A DNA stretch of 64,000 nt from Acinetobacter ursingii DSM 16037 = CIP 107286 (GTDB taxonomy: Bacteria > Pseudomonadota > Gammaproteobacteria > Pseudomonadales > Moraxellaceae), in contig NZ_KB849719.1 of the NCBI RefSeq assembly GCF_000368825.1, positions 1 to 64,000 of the forward strand, written 5' to 3'. Shown here in pieces: positions 34,832 to 45,804 of this stretch. The notes under the pieces were generated by a model. It ran no database searches. It worked only from the letters and a program-made list of their open reading frames with translations, and was not told where the DNA came from. Position 1 is the first letter of the stretch. Each line of letters opens with the position of its first letter. The translations under genes were made by a program, and so were the position numbers.

Positions 34832-37237
34832 ATGACTCAACCATCTTCACACTCAGGGCTCAGAACCTTTACCGTGATTATTGCCATGGTATTTGGGCTG
34901 GTCCTGCTCGCTGGAGGTCTCTGGCTTACCTTTTTAGGTGGGTCTTTCTATTATGTAGTAATAGGACTATTGTTTATTGCCTTTGCAATTTTGCTGGGCA
35001 AGCGTTCTGTTTCAGCAATCTGGCTCTATGCAGCACTGATGCTGGGTACAACTATCTGGGCGATATGGGAAGTCGGAACAGACTTCTGGGCACTGGCACC
35101 ACGTTTGGATATTTTAGGATTATTCGGTTTATGGTTGCTGATTCCAGCTATTACCCGCGGTATGGTCAATGTTGCACCCAGCAAGATTGTATTGTCTTCA
35201 ACACTGGTCATTGCCATTGCGGTAATGGTGTATTCGATTTTTAATGATCCACAGGAAATTAATGGGGTTATTCAAAATCAACAACCTGCAACTGCTCAAA
35301 AAGTGGATGGTGTGGCTGAACAAGACTGGCCAGCTTATGGGCGTACCCAAGCAGGTGTTCGTTACTCCCCCCTCAATCAAATTAATGAACAAAATGTCAA
35401 AGATTTAAAAGTTGCTTGGACATTCCGTACTGGCGATTTAAAAAGTGGCAATGACTCTGGAGAAACGACCAATCAGGTCACGCCAATCAAAATTGGCAAT
35501 GACATGTATATGTGTACCACACATCAATGGTTGATTGCTTTAGATCCTGCAACAGGTAAAGAAAAATGGCGCTTTGATCCAAAACTTAAAGCAGATAAAA
35601 GCTACCAACATTTAACTTGTCGTGGCGTTTCTTATTTTGATGCAGCAAATACCGATGGTTTTGCGACCAGTTTGCAAAACAAAACATCGAGTTCAACTGA
35701 ATGTCCACGTAAGATCATTTTACCCGTCAATGACGGACGTTTGGTTGCTGTCAATGCAGACACGGGTAAAGCATGTTCTGACTTCGGTACGAATGGTCAG
35801 GTTGATCTTCAAAAAGATATGCCTTATGCCTACCCAGGGGGTTATAACCCAACTTCTCCACCAGTTGTCACAGGAACAACAATTGTGATTGCAGGTTCTG
35901 TCACCGATAACTACTCAAGCAAAGAGCCGTCTGGCGTAATTCGTGGTTATGATGTCAATACAGGCAAACTGCTTTGGGTATTTGATACAGGTGCAGAAGA
36001 TCCAAATGCAATTCCTGCACCGGGTCAGACTTTTGTACATAACTCTCCAAATGCATGGGCACCGCTTGCTTATGATGCCAAAGCAGATGTGGTTTTTGTG
36101 CCAACAGGTGTGGGTACGCCTGATATCTGGGGCGGTGATCGTACTGCACTGAAAGAACGTTATGCCAACTCTGTATTGGCCATAAATGCTTCGACTGGGA
36201 AATTAATTTGGCATTTCCAAACCACACATCATGATTTGTGGGATATGGACGTACCATCACAACCGACATTGGCTGATGTAAAAGATAAATCAGGTCAAAT
36301 GGTGCCTGCGGTCTATGTCACCACCAAAACAGGTAATGTCTTTGTACTGGATCGCCGTGATGGTAAGGCGATTGTGCCGATTACTGAACGTCCTGTACCA
36401 CAAACCGTAAAACGTGGCCCTCAAACCAAAGGCGAACATTATTCGGCTACACAGCCTTTCTCTGATCTAGATTTAGCACCACAAAACAAGCTCACAGATA
36501 AAGATATGTGGGGTGGTACCATGTTTGATCAACTGGTCTGCCGTATTCAATTTAAACGCTTAAATTATGATGGTATTTATACACCACCCTCTGAAAATGG
36601 TACGTTGGTTTTCCCGGGTAATCTTGGCGTGTTTGAATGGGGCGGTATTTCGGTGAACCCTGACCGTCAGGTTGCGGTCATGAATCCAATTGGCTTGCCA
36701 TTTGTGAGTCGTCTAATCCCAGAAGATCCAAGCCGTGCAGAAACAGCCAAAGGTGCGGGAACGGAGCAAGGTGTTCAACCAATGTATGGTGTTCCATATG
36801 GTGTTGAAATTAGTGCGTTCCTTTCTCCAATTGGTTTGCCGTGTAAGCAACCTGCTTGGGGCTATGTGGCGGGTGTGGATTTAAACACCCATCAAGTCGT
36901 ATGGAAAAAACGGATTGGAACGATTCGTGACAGCTTGCCAAATCTGTTCCAGTTACCAGCAGTTAAAATTGGTGTACCGGGTCTAGGTGGTTCTATTTCC
37001 ACAGCAGGAAATGTCATGTTTGTGGGCGCAACTCAGGATAACTATTTACGTGCATTTAATGTGAGTAATGGTAAGAAACTCTGGGAAGCACGTTTGCCAG
37101 CAGGCGGACAGGCAACACCCATGACTTATGAGATCAATGGTAAACAATATGTGGTGATTATGGCGGGTGGTCATGGTTCATTTGGCACCAAGATGGGCGA
37201 CTATCTAGTGGCCTATGCTTTACCTGATGCCAAATAA
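34832..37237 (+). CDS. gcd: Membrane-bound PQQ-dependent glucose dehydrogenase
   Basis: 801 aa, the standard mGDH length. Oxidises D-glucose to gluconolactone in the periplasm and passes electrons to ubiquinone. The N-terminal about 140 residues hold five membrane helices; the rest is an eight-bladed PQQ propeller. 'DWPAYGRTQAGVRYSPL' (about 166-182), the quinoprotein W-motif repeats, 'HHDLWDMDVPSQP' (about 470-482) and terminal 'GGHGSFGTKMGDYLVAYALP' are diagnostic. Co-transcribed with oprB, followed by a terminator. PQQ biosynthesis genes are not in the window. Confidence 0.97.
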   Translation: MTQPSSHSGLRTFTVIIAMVFGLVLLAGGLWLTFLGGSFYYVVIGLLFIAFAILLGKRSVSAIWLYAALMLGTTIWAIWEVGTDFWALAPRLDILGLFGLWLLIPAITRGMVNVAPSKIVLSSTLVIAIAVMVYSIFNDPQEINGVIQNQQPATAQKVDGVAEQDWPAYGRTQAGVRYSPLNQINEQNVKDLKVAWTFRTGDLKSGNDSGETTNQVTPIKIGNDMYMCTTHQWLIALDPATGKEKWRFDPKLKADKSYQHLTCRGVSYFDAANTDGFATSLQNKTSSSTECPRKIILPVNDGRLVAVNADTGKACSDFGTNGQVDLQKDMPYAYPGGYNPTSPPVVTGTTIVIAGSVTDNYSSKEPSGVIRGYDVNTGKLLWVFDTGAEDPNAIPAPGQTFVHNSPNAWAPLAYDAKADVVFVPTGVGTPDIWGGDRTALKERYANSVLAINASTGKLIWHFQTTHHDLWDMDVPSQPTLADVKDKSGQMVPAVYVTTKTGNVFVLDRRDGKAIVPITERPVPQTVKRGPQTKGEHYSATQPFSDLDLAPQNKLTDKDMWGGTMFDQLVCRIQFKRLNYDGIYTPPSENGTLVFPGNLGVFEWGGISVNPDRQVAVMNPIGLPFVSRLIPEDPSRAETAKGAGTEQGVQPMYGVPYGVEISAFLSPIGLPCKQPAWGYVAGVDLNTHQVVWKKRIGTIRDSLPNLFQLPAVKIGVPGLGGSISTAGNVMFVGATQDNYLRAFNVSNGKKLWEARLPAGGQATPMTYEINGKQYVVIMAGGHGSFGTKMGDYLVAYALPDAK

Positions 37238-37258
37238 CGATCAACATGGTTAAATAAA

Positions 37259-37290
37259 TGAAAAAGCTCAGATTGAATCTGGGCTTTTTC
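37259..37290 (+). terminator. Terminator of oprB-gcd
   Basis: Hairpin AAAAAGCTCAGAT / ATCTGGGCTTTTT (one T-G pair) followed by T run, about 22 nt past the gcd stop. Confidence 0.9.
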
Positions 37291-37417
37291 ATTGAAATCA
37301 ACTCATAAAATGTCTTATCAATAAAATCGTTATTAAATATCCAAAAAAAGCATTTTGTTGATGAATCAAAGCTCGTTATGCTATCCGCCTTTACCATGAA
37401 TCTACTAGCCATACGCC

Positions 37418-39061
37418 ATGTATTTATATACTGATTTCGATCAACAACTGGTCAATGAACGTGTTGCTCAGTTCCGCGATCAAACAGAACGCTATCTTGC
37501 TGGAAAGCTTACTGAAGATGAATACCGTCCATTGCGTCTGCAAAACGGTCTTTATGTACAACGTTACGCGCCAATGCTCCGTATTGCTGTGCCGTATGGC
37601 TTAATGAACTCAAAACAATTACGTAAAATTGCCGAGATTTCGACGGAATATGACCGTGGTTACGCGCACGTTTCAACACGTCAGAATATTCAATTGAACT
37701 GGCCTGCGCTAGAAGATGTACCTGCTATTCTGGCTGAACTGGCTACTGTACAAATGCATGCCATTCAAACCAGTGGGAACTGTATTCGTAACACCACTAC
37801 TGACCAATATGCAGGTGTGGTCGCGGGAGAAATTGCTGATCCACGTCCGACTTGTGAATTGATCCGTCAGTGGAGTACTTTCCATCCTGAGTTTGCATTC
37901 TTGCCACGTAAATTCAAAATTGCAGTGTCTGCATTGGAAGAAAAAGACCGCGCGGCAACCTCGTTTCATGATATTGGTGTCTATATCGTTAAAAATGATT
38001 CAGGCGAAATTGGTTATAAAATCAAAGTTGGTGGTGGTTTAGGTCGTACCCCAGTAATCGGCAGCTTTATTCGTGAATTTTTACCACGTGAAGATCTCAT
38101 TGCGTATTTGGAAGCGGTATTGCGTGTGTATAACTTGCATGGTCGCCGTGATAATAAATATAAAGCACGCATCAAGATTTTGGTGAAGGCTTTAACTCCA
38201 GAAGTGTTTGCTGAAAAAGTTGAAGCAGAATTTGCACATACGCGTGAGCCTCTAAAAATCCAGCCAGAAACCTTGAAAAAACTGGATGAGGTATTCACAC
38301 CGTTTGACTATCAAAACTTTGAAGATCAGGATTTTACAGCCTTATTTGCTGAGCATCCTAAATTTAAACAATGGTTTAATGTCAATACCAATGCCCATAA
38401 GGTTAAAGGTTATCGTATTGTCACCATTAATCTAAAACGTGCTGGGGTTGCGCCGGGTGATATGACCACCGCAGAGATGAATTTGATTGCCGATTTGGCA
38501 GACAAATACACCTTTGGTGAACTGCGCACCACACATGAACAAAACATTTCTTTGGCCGATGTGCCACAAAAAGACTTGTTTGAATTGTGGCAAACGCTTG
38601 AGCAGAATGACATGGCGCGCGCGCATATTGGTTTCTTGACTGATATTATTTGCTGCCCGGGTGGTGATTTCTGTTCATTGGCAAATGCGAAATCGATTCC
38701 AATTTCAGAAGCGATTACCCGCCGTTTTGAAGATTTAGATACCATTTATAATCTGGGTCAACTGGATTTAAATATCTCGGGTTGTATGAATGCCTGCGGT
38801 CATCATCACGTGGGGAATATCGGCATTTTGGGTGTCGATAAAAAAGGTGCTGAATTCTATCAAATCACGTTAGGTGGAAACTCAGATCATGATGCTTCAA
38901 TTGGTGACATTTTAGGGCCATCATTTGCTGCGGATGTTATTCCTGATGTAATCGAAGAAATTTTGAATACCTATCTCGATTTACGTACTGGCGAAGAACG
39001 ATTTATTGATACGTATCGTCGTGTCGGCATTCAACCATTTAAGGAGCGTGCATATGCTTAA
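37418..39061 (+). CDS. cysI: Nitrite/sulfite reductase, siroheme and 4Fe-4S
   Basis: 547 aa, ferredoxin-dependent-type single-polypeptide reductase, six-electron reduction of sulfite to sulfide in assimilation. Two ferredoxin-like repeats flank the redox site; cluster and siroheme ligands are C413 and C419 ('CCPGGDFC') and the second pair in 'CMNACGHHH' (about 456-464). Binding-pocket Arg sit in 'HVSTRQNIQL' and 'RTTHEQNIS'. The absence of a CysJ flavoprotein suggests ferredoxin as donor. Overlaps the DUF934 gene by 8 nt. Confidence 0.92.
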   Translation: MYLYTDFDQQLVNERVAQFRDQTERYLAGKLTEDEYRPLRLQNGLYVQRYAPMLRIAVPYGLMNSKQLRKIAEISTEYDRGYAHVSTRQNIQLNWPALEDVPAILAELATVQMHAIQTSGNCIRNTTTDQYAGVVAGEIADPRPTCELIRQWSTFHPEFAFLPRKFKIAVSALEEKDRAATSFHDIGVYIVKNDSGEIGYKIKVGGGLGRTPVIGSFIREFLPREDLIAYLEAVLRVYNLHGRRDNKYKARIKILVKALTPEVFAEKVEAEFAHTREPLKIQPETLKKLDEVFTPFDYQNFEDQDFTALFAEHPKFKQWFNVNTNAHKVKGYRIVTINLKRAGVAPGDMTTAEMNLIADLADKYTFGELRTTHEQNISLADVPQKDLFELWQTLEQNDMARAHIGFLTDIICCPGGDFCSLANAKSIPISEAITRRFEDLDTIYNLGQLDLNISGCMNACGHHHVGNIGILGVDKKGAEFYQITLGGNSDHDASIGDILGPSFAADVIPDVIEEILNTYLDLRTGEERFIDTYRRVGIQPFKERAYA

Positions 39062-39539
39062 TCCAGCCTTACAGGTGCTGCTTAAAGATGGCACGATCGT
39101 AGATAATACCTATCAACTGATCGCTGAAGATGGGATTGTTCCTCAAGGTGATGTCGTTGTGACCACAGCGCAACTCGATCAACTGGCGAATATTCAGGGC
39201 AAAAAAGCGCTGTATATCACTGTAGATGATTCTCCTGAAACACACGAATTTCCGCTCAATGATTTTGATACCATTTTTATCGAGTTTGCCGGTTTTAATG
39301 ACGGTCGTGGTTATTCCTTTGCTGCGCTGTTACGCCGTCAAGGTTATCAAGGCGAATTGCGTGCGGTAGGTGACATTTTTAAAGATGTCCTGAATTATTT
39401 AAAGCGCTCTGGCTTTGATAGTTTTGTGGTGAAAGAAGGTAAGGATATTCATGAGGCTGCGGCAGGTTTAAATGATTTTAAACATCCGTATCAGGCTTCA
39501 ACTGCGGTGGTACAAGCGGAATATCAAACTGGCGCATAA
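39054..39539 (+). CDS. DUF934 family protein linked to sulfite reduction
   Basis: 161 aa from ATG 39054, with AAGGAG about 8 nt upstream inside the end of cysI. Cytoplasmic. Contains the DUF934 region 'FNDGRGYSFAALLRRQGYQGELRAVGD' (about 81-107) and 'DQLANIQGKKALYI'. The family is almost always next to one-piece nitrite/sulfite reductases, so it is likely an assembly or electron-transfer accessory; mechanism not shown. The overlap with cysI implies translational coupling. Confidence 0.9.
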   Translation: MLNPALQVLLKDGTIVDNTYQLIAEDGIVPQGDVVVTTAQLDQLANIQGKKALYITVDDSPETHEFPLNDFDTIFIEFAGFNDGRGYSFAALLRRQGYQGELRAVGDIFKDVLNYLKRSGFDSFVVKEGKDIHEAAAGLNDFKHPYQASTAVVQAEYQTGA

Positions 39540-39562
39540 TTAAATCGGTAGGATTTGATGGA

Positions 39563-39591
39563 AAAGCTAAACTTCGGTTTGGCTTTTTTTG
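39563..39591 (+). terminator. Terminator of cysI-DUF934
   Basis: AAGCTAAAC-TTCG-GTTTGGCTT hairpin with a tetraloop and one G-U pair, followed by seven T, 25 nt past the stop. Confidence 0.9.
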
Positions 39592-39613
39592 TTTGGGCTA
39601 TTTTTGAGGTAAT

Positions 39614-39646
39614 AAAAAAACCGTATTCTCAAAAGAATACGGTTAG
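39614..39646 (-). terminator. Terminator of proS
   Basis: Arms AACCGTATTCT / AGAATACGGTT with a TTTG-type loop and eight T in the minus direction, about 18 nt past the proS stop at 39664. Confidence 0.93.
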
Positions 39647-39663
39647 TTTTTTACTGGTGAAGA

Positions 39664-41379
39664 TTACGCTTTTAACTTCGCCAGTAATTCTTCTTTACTG
39701 AGGTTGATCGATTCTGCATCGGTACGTCCTTTATATTCAAAGGTTCCAGCGTCCAAACCTTTTTCACCAATCACAATACGATGCGGAATACCTGTTAATT
39801 CAAGGTCAGAGAATTTCACGCCCGGGCGTTCATTACGATCGTCCAGAAGGACATCATAGCCTTGAGCCTGTAATTCGGCATAAAGTGCTTCTGCGGCTTC
39901 CAGTGTTTTGGGTGATTTATGTGCATTCATCGGAACAATTGCGATTTCAAACGGTGCAATCGCAGAAGGCCAGATGATGCCTTTGTCATCATAGTTTTGT
40001 TCAATGGCAGATGCGACAACACGTGTCACCCCAATGCCATAACAGCCCATAGTGACAGTAAGTGGTTTTCCATCATCACCCAAAACGGTACAGTTCAGCG
40101 CTTCAGAATACTTTTGTCCAAGTTGGAAAATATGTCCAACTTCGATACCACGTTTAATCTGCAATACACCTTTACCATCTGGAGATGGATCACCATCGAC
40201 CACATTACGCAGATCATAAACTTCGCTGAACTGTGCATCGCGTTGCCAGTTCACACCTGTGGCATGTTTATCAGTTTCATTTGCGCCTGCAATAAAGTCT
40301 GATAATACAGATGCAGCGCGATCTACAATCACAGTCACGCCTTTTTCAACTAAGCCTTGAGGGCCAACGTAGCCCGCAGTTAAGCCGAGCTCTTGGAGTT
40401 GCGTTTCAGTGGCAAAAGTTAAAGGTGCTGCAATTAAAGGATGGTGCTCTGCCTTAATCTCATTCAGCTCATGATCACCACGCAAAAATAGCGCAATCAC
40501 AGGGATGCTGCCTTTTTCATCAGCATTGCCTTGTACCAGTAAGGCTTTAACCGACTGTTTAGCATCTGCCTTTAAAAATACGCAGACATCAGCAATGGTT
40601 TTCTGATTTGGCGTGTCAACAATCGTTAAGGCTTGTGTTGGTGCAGCACGCTCACCGACTAAAACGGCTTCAGCTTTTTCAACGTTGGCGGCGTAATCGG
40701 ATTCAGTCGAAAATACGATATCGTCTTCACCACTGTCTGCCAGAACATGAAACTCGTGCGAACCTGAACCACCAATTGAACCTGTGTCGGCTTGTACAGG
40801 ACGGAAATTAAGTCCCAAACGTGTGAAAATACGGCAATAGGTGTCATACATATTGTCATAAGTTTCTTGTAGCGATGCCTGATCCACATGAAAAGAGTAG
40901 GCATCTTTCATAATAAATTCACGTGAGCGCATCACCCCAAAACGTGGGCGGATTTCATCACGGAATTTGGTTTGAATCTGATAGAAATTAACAGGTAATT
41001 GCTTATAACTTTTCAGTTCGTTACGTGCCAGATCGGTAATCACTTCTTCATGTGTAGGACCAAGTACGAACGGATTGTCATGACGATCTTTAAAGCGTAA
41101 CAACTCTGGGCCATATTGCACATAACGGCCTGATTCTTCCCAAAGACTCGCAGGCTGGGTCACAGGCATAAAGACTTCAAGTGCACCTGAGCGGTTCATT
41201 TCTTCGCGTACAATCGCTTCAACTTTATTTAACACACGTACACCCATCGGCAGCCAAGTGTATAAACCTGAAGCCAATTTACGAATCATCCCAGCTCGTA
41301 ACATGAGCTGATGCGAAATCACTTCTGCATCATTTGGGGTTTCTCTTAACGTTGCAAATAAAAAGCGGCTTGCGCGCAT
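39664..41379 (-). CDS. proS: Prolyl-tRNA synthetase, bacterial type with editing domain
   Basis: 571 aa from ATG 41379; the frame runs further upstream but '[20 protein letters not shown]' is the conserved N-terminus. Class II motifs: '[15 protein letters not shown]', '[16 protein letters not shown]' and '[25 protein letters not shown]' (motif 2), an inserted editing domain (about 220-400) that hydrolyses Ala-tRNA(Pro), and the C-terminal anticodon-binding domain. Starts 104 nt after the RND permease stop on the same strand. Confidence 0.96.
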   Translation of the reverse strand: MRASRFLFATLRETPNDAEVISHQLMLRAGMIRKLASGLYTWLPMGVRVLNKVEAIVREEMNRSGALEVFMPVTQPASLWEESGRYVQYGPELLRFKDRHDNPFVLGPTHEEVITDLARNELKSYKQLPVNFYQIQTKFRDEIRPRFGVMRSREFIMKDAYSFHVDQASLQETYDNMYDTYCRIFTRLGLNFRPVQADTGSIGGSGSHEFHVLADSGEDDIVFSTESDYAANVEKAEAVLVGERAAPTQALTIVDTPNQKTIADVCVFLKADAKQSVKALLVQGNADEKGSIPVIALFLRGDHELNEIKAEHHPLIAAPLTFATETQLQELGLTAGYVGPQGLVEKGVTVIVDRAASVLSDFIAGANETDKHATGVNWQRDAQFSEVYDLRNVVDGDPSPDGKGVLQIKRGIEVGHIFQLGQKYSEALNCTVLGDDGKPLTVTMGCYGIGVTRVVASAIEQNYDDKGIIWPSAIAPFEIAIVPMNAHKSPKTLEAAEALYAELQAQGYDVLLDDRNERPGVKFSDLELTGIPHRIVIGEKGLDAGTFEYKGRTDAESINLSKEELLAKLKA

Positions 41380-41483
41380 GGAAACTGTCCTAAAAGTGGG
41401 CTCTGAAATAGAGCACGATAAAAACACAAGATTATACGATAAAAAATGAGATGAATATTTCACCTCATTCAACAAAGCCCAGA

Positions 41484-44400
41484 TTATGACATTAATTTAC
41501 GGGTTTGGCGCAACAAGAAATTTTTCAAATCGTCCAAATAGGTAAAAATCACAGGCACCACCACTAAAGTCAGTAGGGTAGACGTGATCACGCCACCAAT
41601 CACGGCATGTGCCATCGGCGCACTTTGCTCACCGCCTTCGCCTAGCCCTAAAGCTAATGGAATCATGCCCATCACCATTGCACTGGTGGTCATCAAAATA
41701 GGGCGCAAACGGGTTTTTCCTGCCTGAATTATCGCATCATAACGGGTTTCACCGCGATCCATCGCCTTTTTAATAAAATCAATCAACAGAATGGCATTTT
41801 TGGTGACCAGTCCCATCAGCATGATGATGCCAATAATCGAAAACAAATTCATGGTACTTTGAAATAAAAATAACGCCAGAAATACCCCAATTAAAGACAA
41901 AGGCAAGGATGCCATAATCGCGGCAGGGTGGATAAAGCTATTAAATTGTGATCCTAAAACAATATAAATAAACACAATCGACAGCGTGATTGCTGTGAGT
42001 GCATAACCCGCCGATTCAGCCATATCGGCATTGGCACCTTGAGTATCAAAACTATATCCAGCAGGCAGTTTAAAGTTCTTCTGCAATTGATCAATGTCCT
42101 TGCCAATATCACCCGCTGGACGACCAGAAGTATTGGCTTCCACCAACACTTCGCGTGCCAGATCACGACGATTGATTTGCGATGCGCCTAAGGTCTGCTC
42201 AAATTTTGCGACGGTTGCAAAAGGCACCAAAATCGGTTGTCCATTGGCATCGGTTTTAGACGAGGTGAGATAAAGATTTTCCAAATCGCCTGGTAAGGCA
42301 CGACTATGTTCAGCCAGACGCAAATTGACATCGTAGGTTTCACCACGTTCATCTTGCCATGTGGTGACATCATCTCCTGCGATCAATGGTCGAATTGTAT
42401 TGGCGATTTGATTGACAGAAAGCCCAAGATCACTGGCCAATACTCGATGAATCTGAATTGATAAAGTTGGTTTTGGTTCTTTGAGTGAGCTTTCAAGATC
42501 GACTACACCTTTTATTTTTCCCATTTCAGCCATAAAACGATCTGAAATATGTTGTAGCTCATCTAAATCAGGGCCTTTGATGGAGATCATAATGGGCTTT
42601 TGTCCACCAGATACGGTTTCATCTGCCGATGCGACAGAGGTAACCGTGATTCCAGCGACCCGTTTTAAACGTTCACGAAATTCATTATTTAATTCGGTCA
42701 GCGTCTGGCTACGTTCATTTCTAGGAGTTACCGTGACCCTCAGGCTGGCATGGTTTTTACCACGATCTGTAATGCCGTTGACCACGCCATAAGTCGATTT
42801 GACCTGAGGGTGCTGACGAATGATTTGATTGACCTGATTCAGTTTAGCCTGAGTGTATTGCAAGGAGGCATCCACTGGAGTTTCAAATTTAATGCGAATC
42901 TCGCCTTTATCGGGTGTGGGTACAAATTCAGTTCCAATAAGTTTGGATAAGCCTAATGCCCCAATTAACGATGCAATTGCAATTAAAATCGTGATAAAAC
43001 GAAATCGTAAGGCAAGTTTGAGCAAATGCTCATAGACATGACTTAAGTTGTCGAGCTTTTGAGAAATCCATTGGAAAAAACGTTTCATTCGACTGGGTGG
43101 CTTATTGGTTTTTTTCTCCTGCCAATGGGCTGATAGCATTGGGTCAAGGGTAAAACTAACAAACATCGAAATGAGAACAGCCGTACTGACTGTCACCCCA
43201 AATTGATAGAAAAAACGCCCAATAATGCCCCCCATAAAGGCCACAGGTAAAAACACCGCGACAATGGTCAGTGTGGTTGCCAAAACAGCCAACCCAATTT
43301 CCTTCGTTCCATCTAAGGCGGCAGTCACATGATCTTTGCCCATTTCTGCATGACGCACGATGTTCTCACGTACCACGATGGCATCGTCAATGAGTAAACC
43401 AATACATAATGACAACGCTAGTAATGTCATCATGTTAATGCTAAAACCAAATGCCCAGATAAAAGTGAGGGTTCCAAGTAGGGCAATCGGGAGAGTTAAA
43501 CCGGTAATGATGGTGGAGCGGAAAGAGCCTAAAAACAGTAAAACAATCAGCACAGCCAGTAATGCACCTTCAATAATGGTACGCGCGACATCTTTAATCG
43601 AGGCGCGAATCCCTTTGGAGCTATCAACCACGACATTTAAACTGGCGCCTTGAGGAAGTTGAGTTTTAATTTTCTCCAGCACTTTATAAGTGTTATCCAC
43701 CACCTGAATCACATTGGCATCGGAGCTCCGCAAAATATCAACAGCAACAGCAGCCTTACCATTTAAATAAGCCCCTGTTTCTAGGTCAGCTTGAGTATCT
43801 TTAACTTTGGCGATTTGTTTTAAATAAATCGGCGTACCATTCTTATTGGCAACAACCAAATCACCAAAGCCATGTGGATAGATCACTTTGGATTGGATCT
43901 CGATCACGAGCTCAGAGTCTGGTTGTTTGAGTGTGCCGCCTGGAATTTCAACATTTTCATTTTTTAAAGTGTTAATGACCTGATCAATCCCAATGCCATA
44001 GCTTTGTAGTTGTTGGGGATTGATTTCGATACGGATCTGACGCTGTGCATCTCCCAGTAGATTGACTGTGCCTACGCCGGGAACCGTTCTAAGTTGCGGT
44101 AAAATTCGCTGATCCAGATAAGAACTAAAATCACGCAAAGACATCGAACCTGATTCAAAGACCACTGACATAATCGCATTACTGGCGGGGTCATAGCGTT
44201 CAACGACTGGGTCTTCGATTTCATCACGAAAGTTGGATTTAACGACAGCAATTTTATCGCGAACGTCTTGCGCAGCGACACTGGAAGGGACATCAAGATT
44301 AAATTCGGCAATAATCATCGACAGTCCTTCACTGGACTGCGAAGTAATCTGTTTTAAACCTGAAATTGTATTGATCTGATCTTCCAGTTTTTTTGTAATC

Positions 44401-44585
44401 TCGGATTCAACCGCTTCAGGGGACGCACCCGGATAATTGGTATAGACCACGACAAATGGAAAGTCGACATCAGGAAATTCTTCTACCCCCATACGTTGCC
44501 ATGATGCCAATCCCAATACCATCAGACAGAACATCATCATGATGGTAAACACAGGATATTTGACACTAATTCGGGTAAACCACAT
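41484..44585 (-). CDS. RND-family efflux permease
   Basis: 1033 aa, twelve membrane helices with two large periplasmic loops (about 35-340 and 565-870). HAE1-type marks: '[17 protein letters not shown]' at the N-terminus, '[25 protein letters not shown]', the proton-relay helix 4 with '[14 protein letters not shown]' (about 405-418), and repeated '[14 protein letters not shown]' late. Exports drugs, dyes or lipids as part of a tripartite pump. Adaptor gene is 28 nt upstream; no outer-membrane channel here, so TolC-like protein must come from elsewhere. Confidence 0.93.
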   Translation of the reverse strand: MWFTRISVKYPVFTIMMMFCLMVLGLASWQRMGVEEFPDVDFPFVVVYTNYPGASPEAVESEITKKLEDQINTISGLKQITSQSSEGLSMIIAEFNLDVPSSVAAQDVRDKIAVVKSNFRDEIEDPVVERYDPASNAIMSVVFESGSMSLRDFSSYLDQRILPQLRTVPGVGTVNLLGDAQRQIRIEINPQQLQSYGIGIDQVINTLKNENVEIPGGTLKQPDSELVIEIQSKVIYPHGFGDLVVANKNGTPIYLKQIAKVKDTQADLETGAYLNGKAAVAVDILRSSDANVIQVVDNTYKVLEKIKTQLPQGASLNVVVDSSKGIRASIKDVARTIIEGALLAVLIVLLFLGSFRSTIITGLTLPIALLGTLTFIWAFGFSINMMTLLALSLCIGLLIDDAIVVRENIVRHAEMGKDHVTAALDGTKEIGLAVLATTLTIVAVFLPVAFMGGIIGRFFYQFGVTVSTAVLISMFVSFTLDPMLSAHWQEKKTNKPPSRMKRFFQWISQKLDNLSHVYEHLLKLALRFRFITILIAIASLIGALGLSKLIGTEFVPTPDKGEIRIKFETPVDASLQYTQAKLNQVNQIIRQHPQVKSTYGVVNGITDRGKNHASLRVTVTPRNERSQTLTELNNEFRERLKRVAGITVTSVASADETVSGGQKPIMISIKGPDLDELQHISDRFMAEMGKIKGVVDLESSLKEPKPTLSIQIHRVLASDLGLSVNQIANTIRPLIAGDDVTTWQDERGETYDVNLRLAEHSRALPGDLENLYLTSSKTDANGQPILVPFATVAKFEQTLGASQINRRDLAREVLVEANTSGRPAGDIGKDIDQLQKNFKLPAGYSFDTQGANADMAESAGYALTAITLSIVFIYIVLGSQFNSFIHPAAIMASLPLSLIGVFLALFLFQSTMNLFSIIGIIMLMGLVTKNAILLIDFIKKAMDRGETRYDAIIQAGKTRLRPILMTTSAMVMGMIPLALGLGEGGEQSAPMAHAVIGGVITSTLLTLVVVPVIFTYLDDLKNFLLRQTRKLMS

Positions 44586-44613
44586 CGCTATTGAGTCCTA
44601 AAAAATCGTTCTT

Positions 44614-45744
44614 TTATTTGTTGTTTACTGCGGGTTGATCTGGGCTAGAAAATACCACTGATTTATTTTCATCGGCATTATCAAATTGAATTCGGCTGAC
44701 AGCGTCATGATTTTGCAAACCTGTAACCACCGCTTTGTTTTCGGCAAAACGTTTTTCCACAACCTGAATATTGATTTTATGCAGTTTTTGTTGACGAACA
44801 ACCCACACATAAGGTGAGTGATCCAGACTTTGGATACTGTCCAATGGGATAATCTGTCCCTGCACTTGATCTTGATTTAAAATAACACCTTCGACAAAAG
44901 CACCAATACTGAGTGAGTTGATGCTTTCAATCGGTCGAGCAAAGAACTCGATTTGACGGCTGACTTGATCTGCTACAGGTGAAATACGAGTCAGAACGGC
45001 ATTAAATTGTGTTGGATTACCCTGAATCGTGTATTGAATTTTTTGGCCAATACGCAGTGCAGATTGTTGTTCAATCGGTAATTTGGCCTGAATTTCCAAT
45101 TGTTCAGGATTCACAATTTCAAATAATGTTTGTCCTGAAGTTACCGTTTGACCAGGCTCAACCTCTCGTTTGGTTATTACACCAGTCAGCGGACTGCGAA
45201 TAATGCCATCCAGATCAGCTTTGTGCGCAATGTCTAAATTGGCTTTTTGAGCGTTTACTGTTTCAAGTTGGGCTTTATAGTCAACTTGACTTTGCTCATA
45301 TTCCACTCGTGAAATAAAACCCTGATCCAAAAGTCTTTTTTTACGTTGCATCAGATTGCGTGATAGCTCAGCTTGAGCCTGAGCAGATGCCAGATTGGCC
45401 TGCGCTTGCGCTAAACGAGCAGCATTATCCTGATTATTTAAACGCACTAAAATCTGATTTTTTGTCACTTGCTGTCCGACATCGGCATTGACCTGCGTGG
45501 CCGTTGCGGAAACTTGTGACTGAATGGAGCTATGTTGAATAGCACGAATCGTACCCGTGAACGCAGTTTTACGTTCCAGCGCGCCTGTAGAGACCTGAAC
45601 CAGATCTTGCTGGATCATCTCAATGCTCTCAGTTTGATTGGCTTGTGATGATTCTGTGCTAGAACGATGACAGGCAGAGAGAACAAAGCTAGAGCTTAAA
45701 CACAGTACAGTAATATAAAATGCAGTGCCTGACACTTTGTGCAT
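44614..45744 (-). CDS. RND efflux periplasmic adaptor lipoprotein
   Basis: 376 aa. Signal peptide with lipobox 'VLSAC' (Cys about residue 25) anchors it in the inner membrane. Then 'TGTIRAIQHSSIQSQVSATATQVNADVGQQVTKNQILVRL' style biotinyl/lipoyl half-motif, a helical hairpin (about 105-170: repeated 'AQANLASAQAQAEL'), and the second half 'GIIRSPLTGVITKREVEPGQTV'. It bridges the permease and an outer-membrane channel. Translated just ahead of the permease in one operon. Confidence 0.92.
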   Translation of the reverse strand: MHKVSGTAFYITVLCLSSSFVLSACHRSSTESSQANQTESIEMIQQDLVQVSTGALERKTAFTGTIRAIQHSSIQSQVSATATQVNADVGQQVTKNQILVRLNNQDNAARLAQAQANLASAQAQAELSRNLMQRKKRLLDQGFISRVEYEQSQVDYKAQLETVNAQKANLDIAHKADLDGIIRSPLTGVITKREVEPGQTVTSGQTLFEIVNPEQLEIQAKLPIEQQSALRIGQKIQYTIQGNPTQFNAVLTRISPVADQVSRQIEFFARPIESINSLSIGAFVEGVILNQDQVQGQIIPLDSIQSLDHSPYVWVVRQQKLHKINIQVVEKRFAENKAVVTGLQNHDAVSRIQFDNADENKSVVFSSPDQPAVNNK

Positions 45745-45804
45745 GCCTAATCATCCTCAAGTTAATGACATTCATGGTTTTATTTAGTGTCAGGATTATA
45801 ACGA

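Noticed and set aside
41484..45744. Assigning the RND pump to a named Acinetobacter drug pump (AdeB, AdeJ, AbeD)
   Set aside because: Family is clear but I cannot separate subfamilies reliably without alignment, and no AdeRS- or AdeN-type regulator is adjacent.
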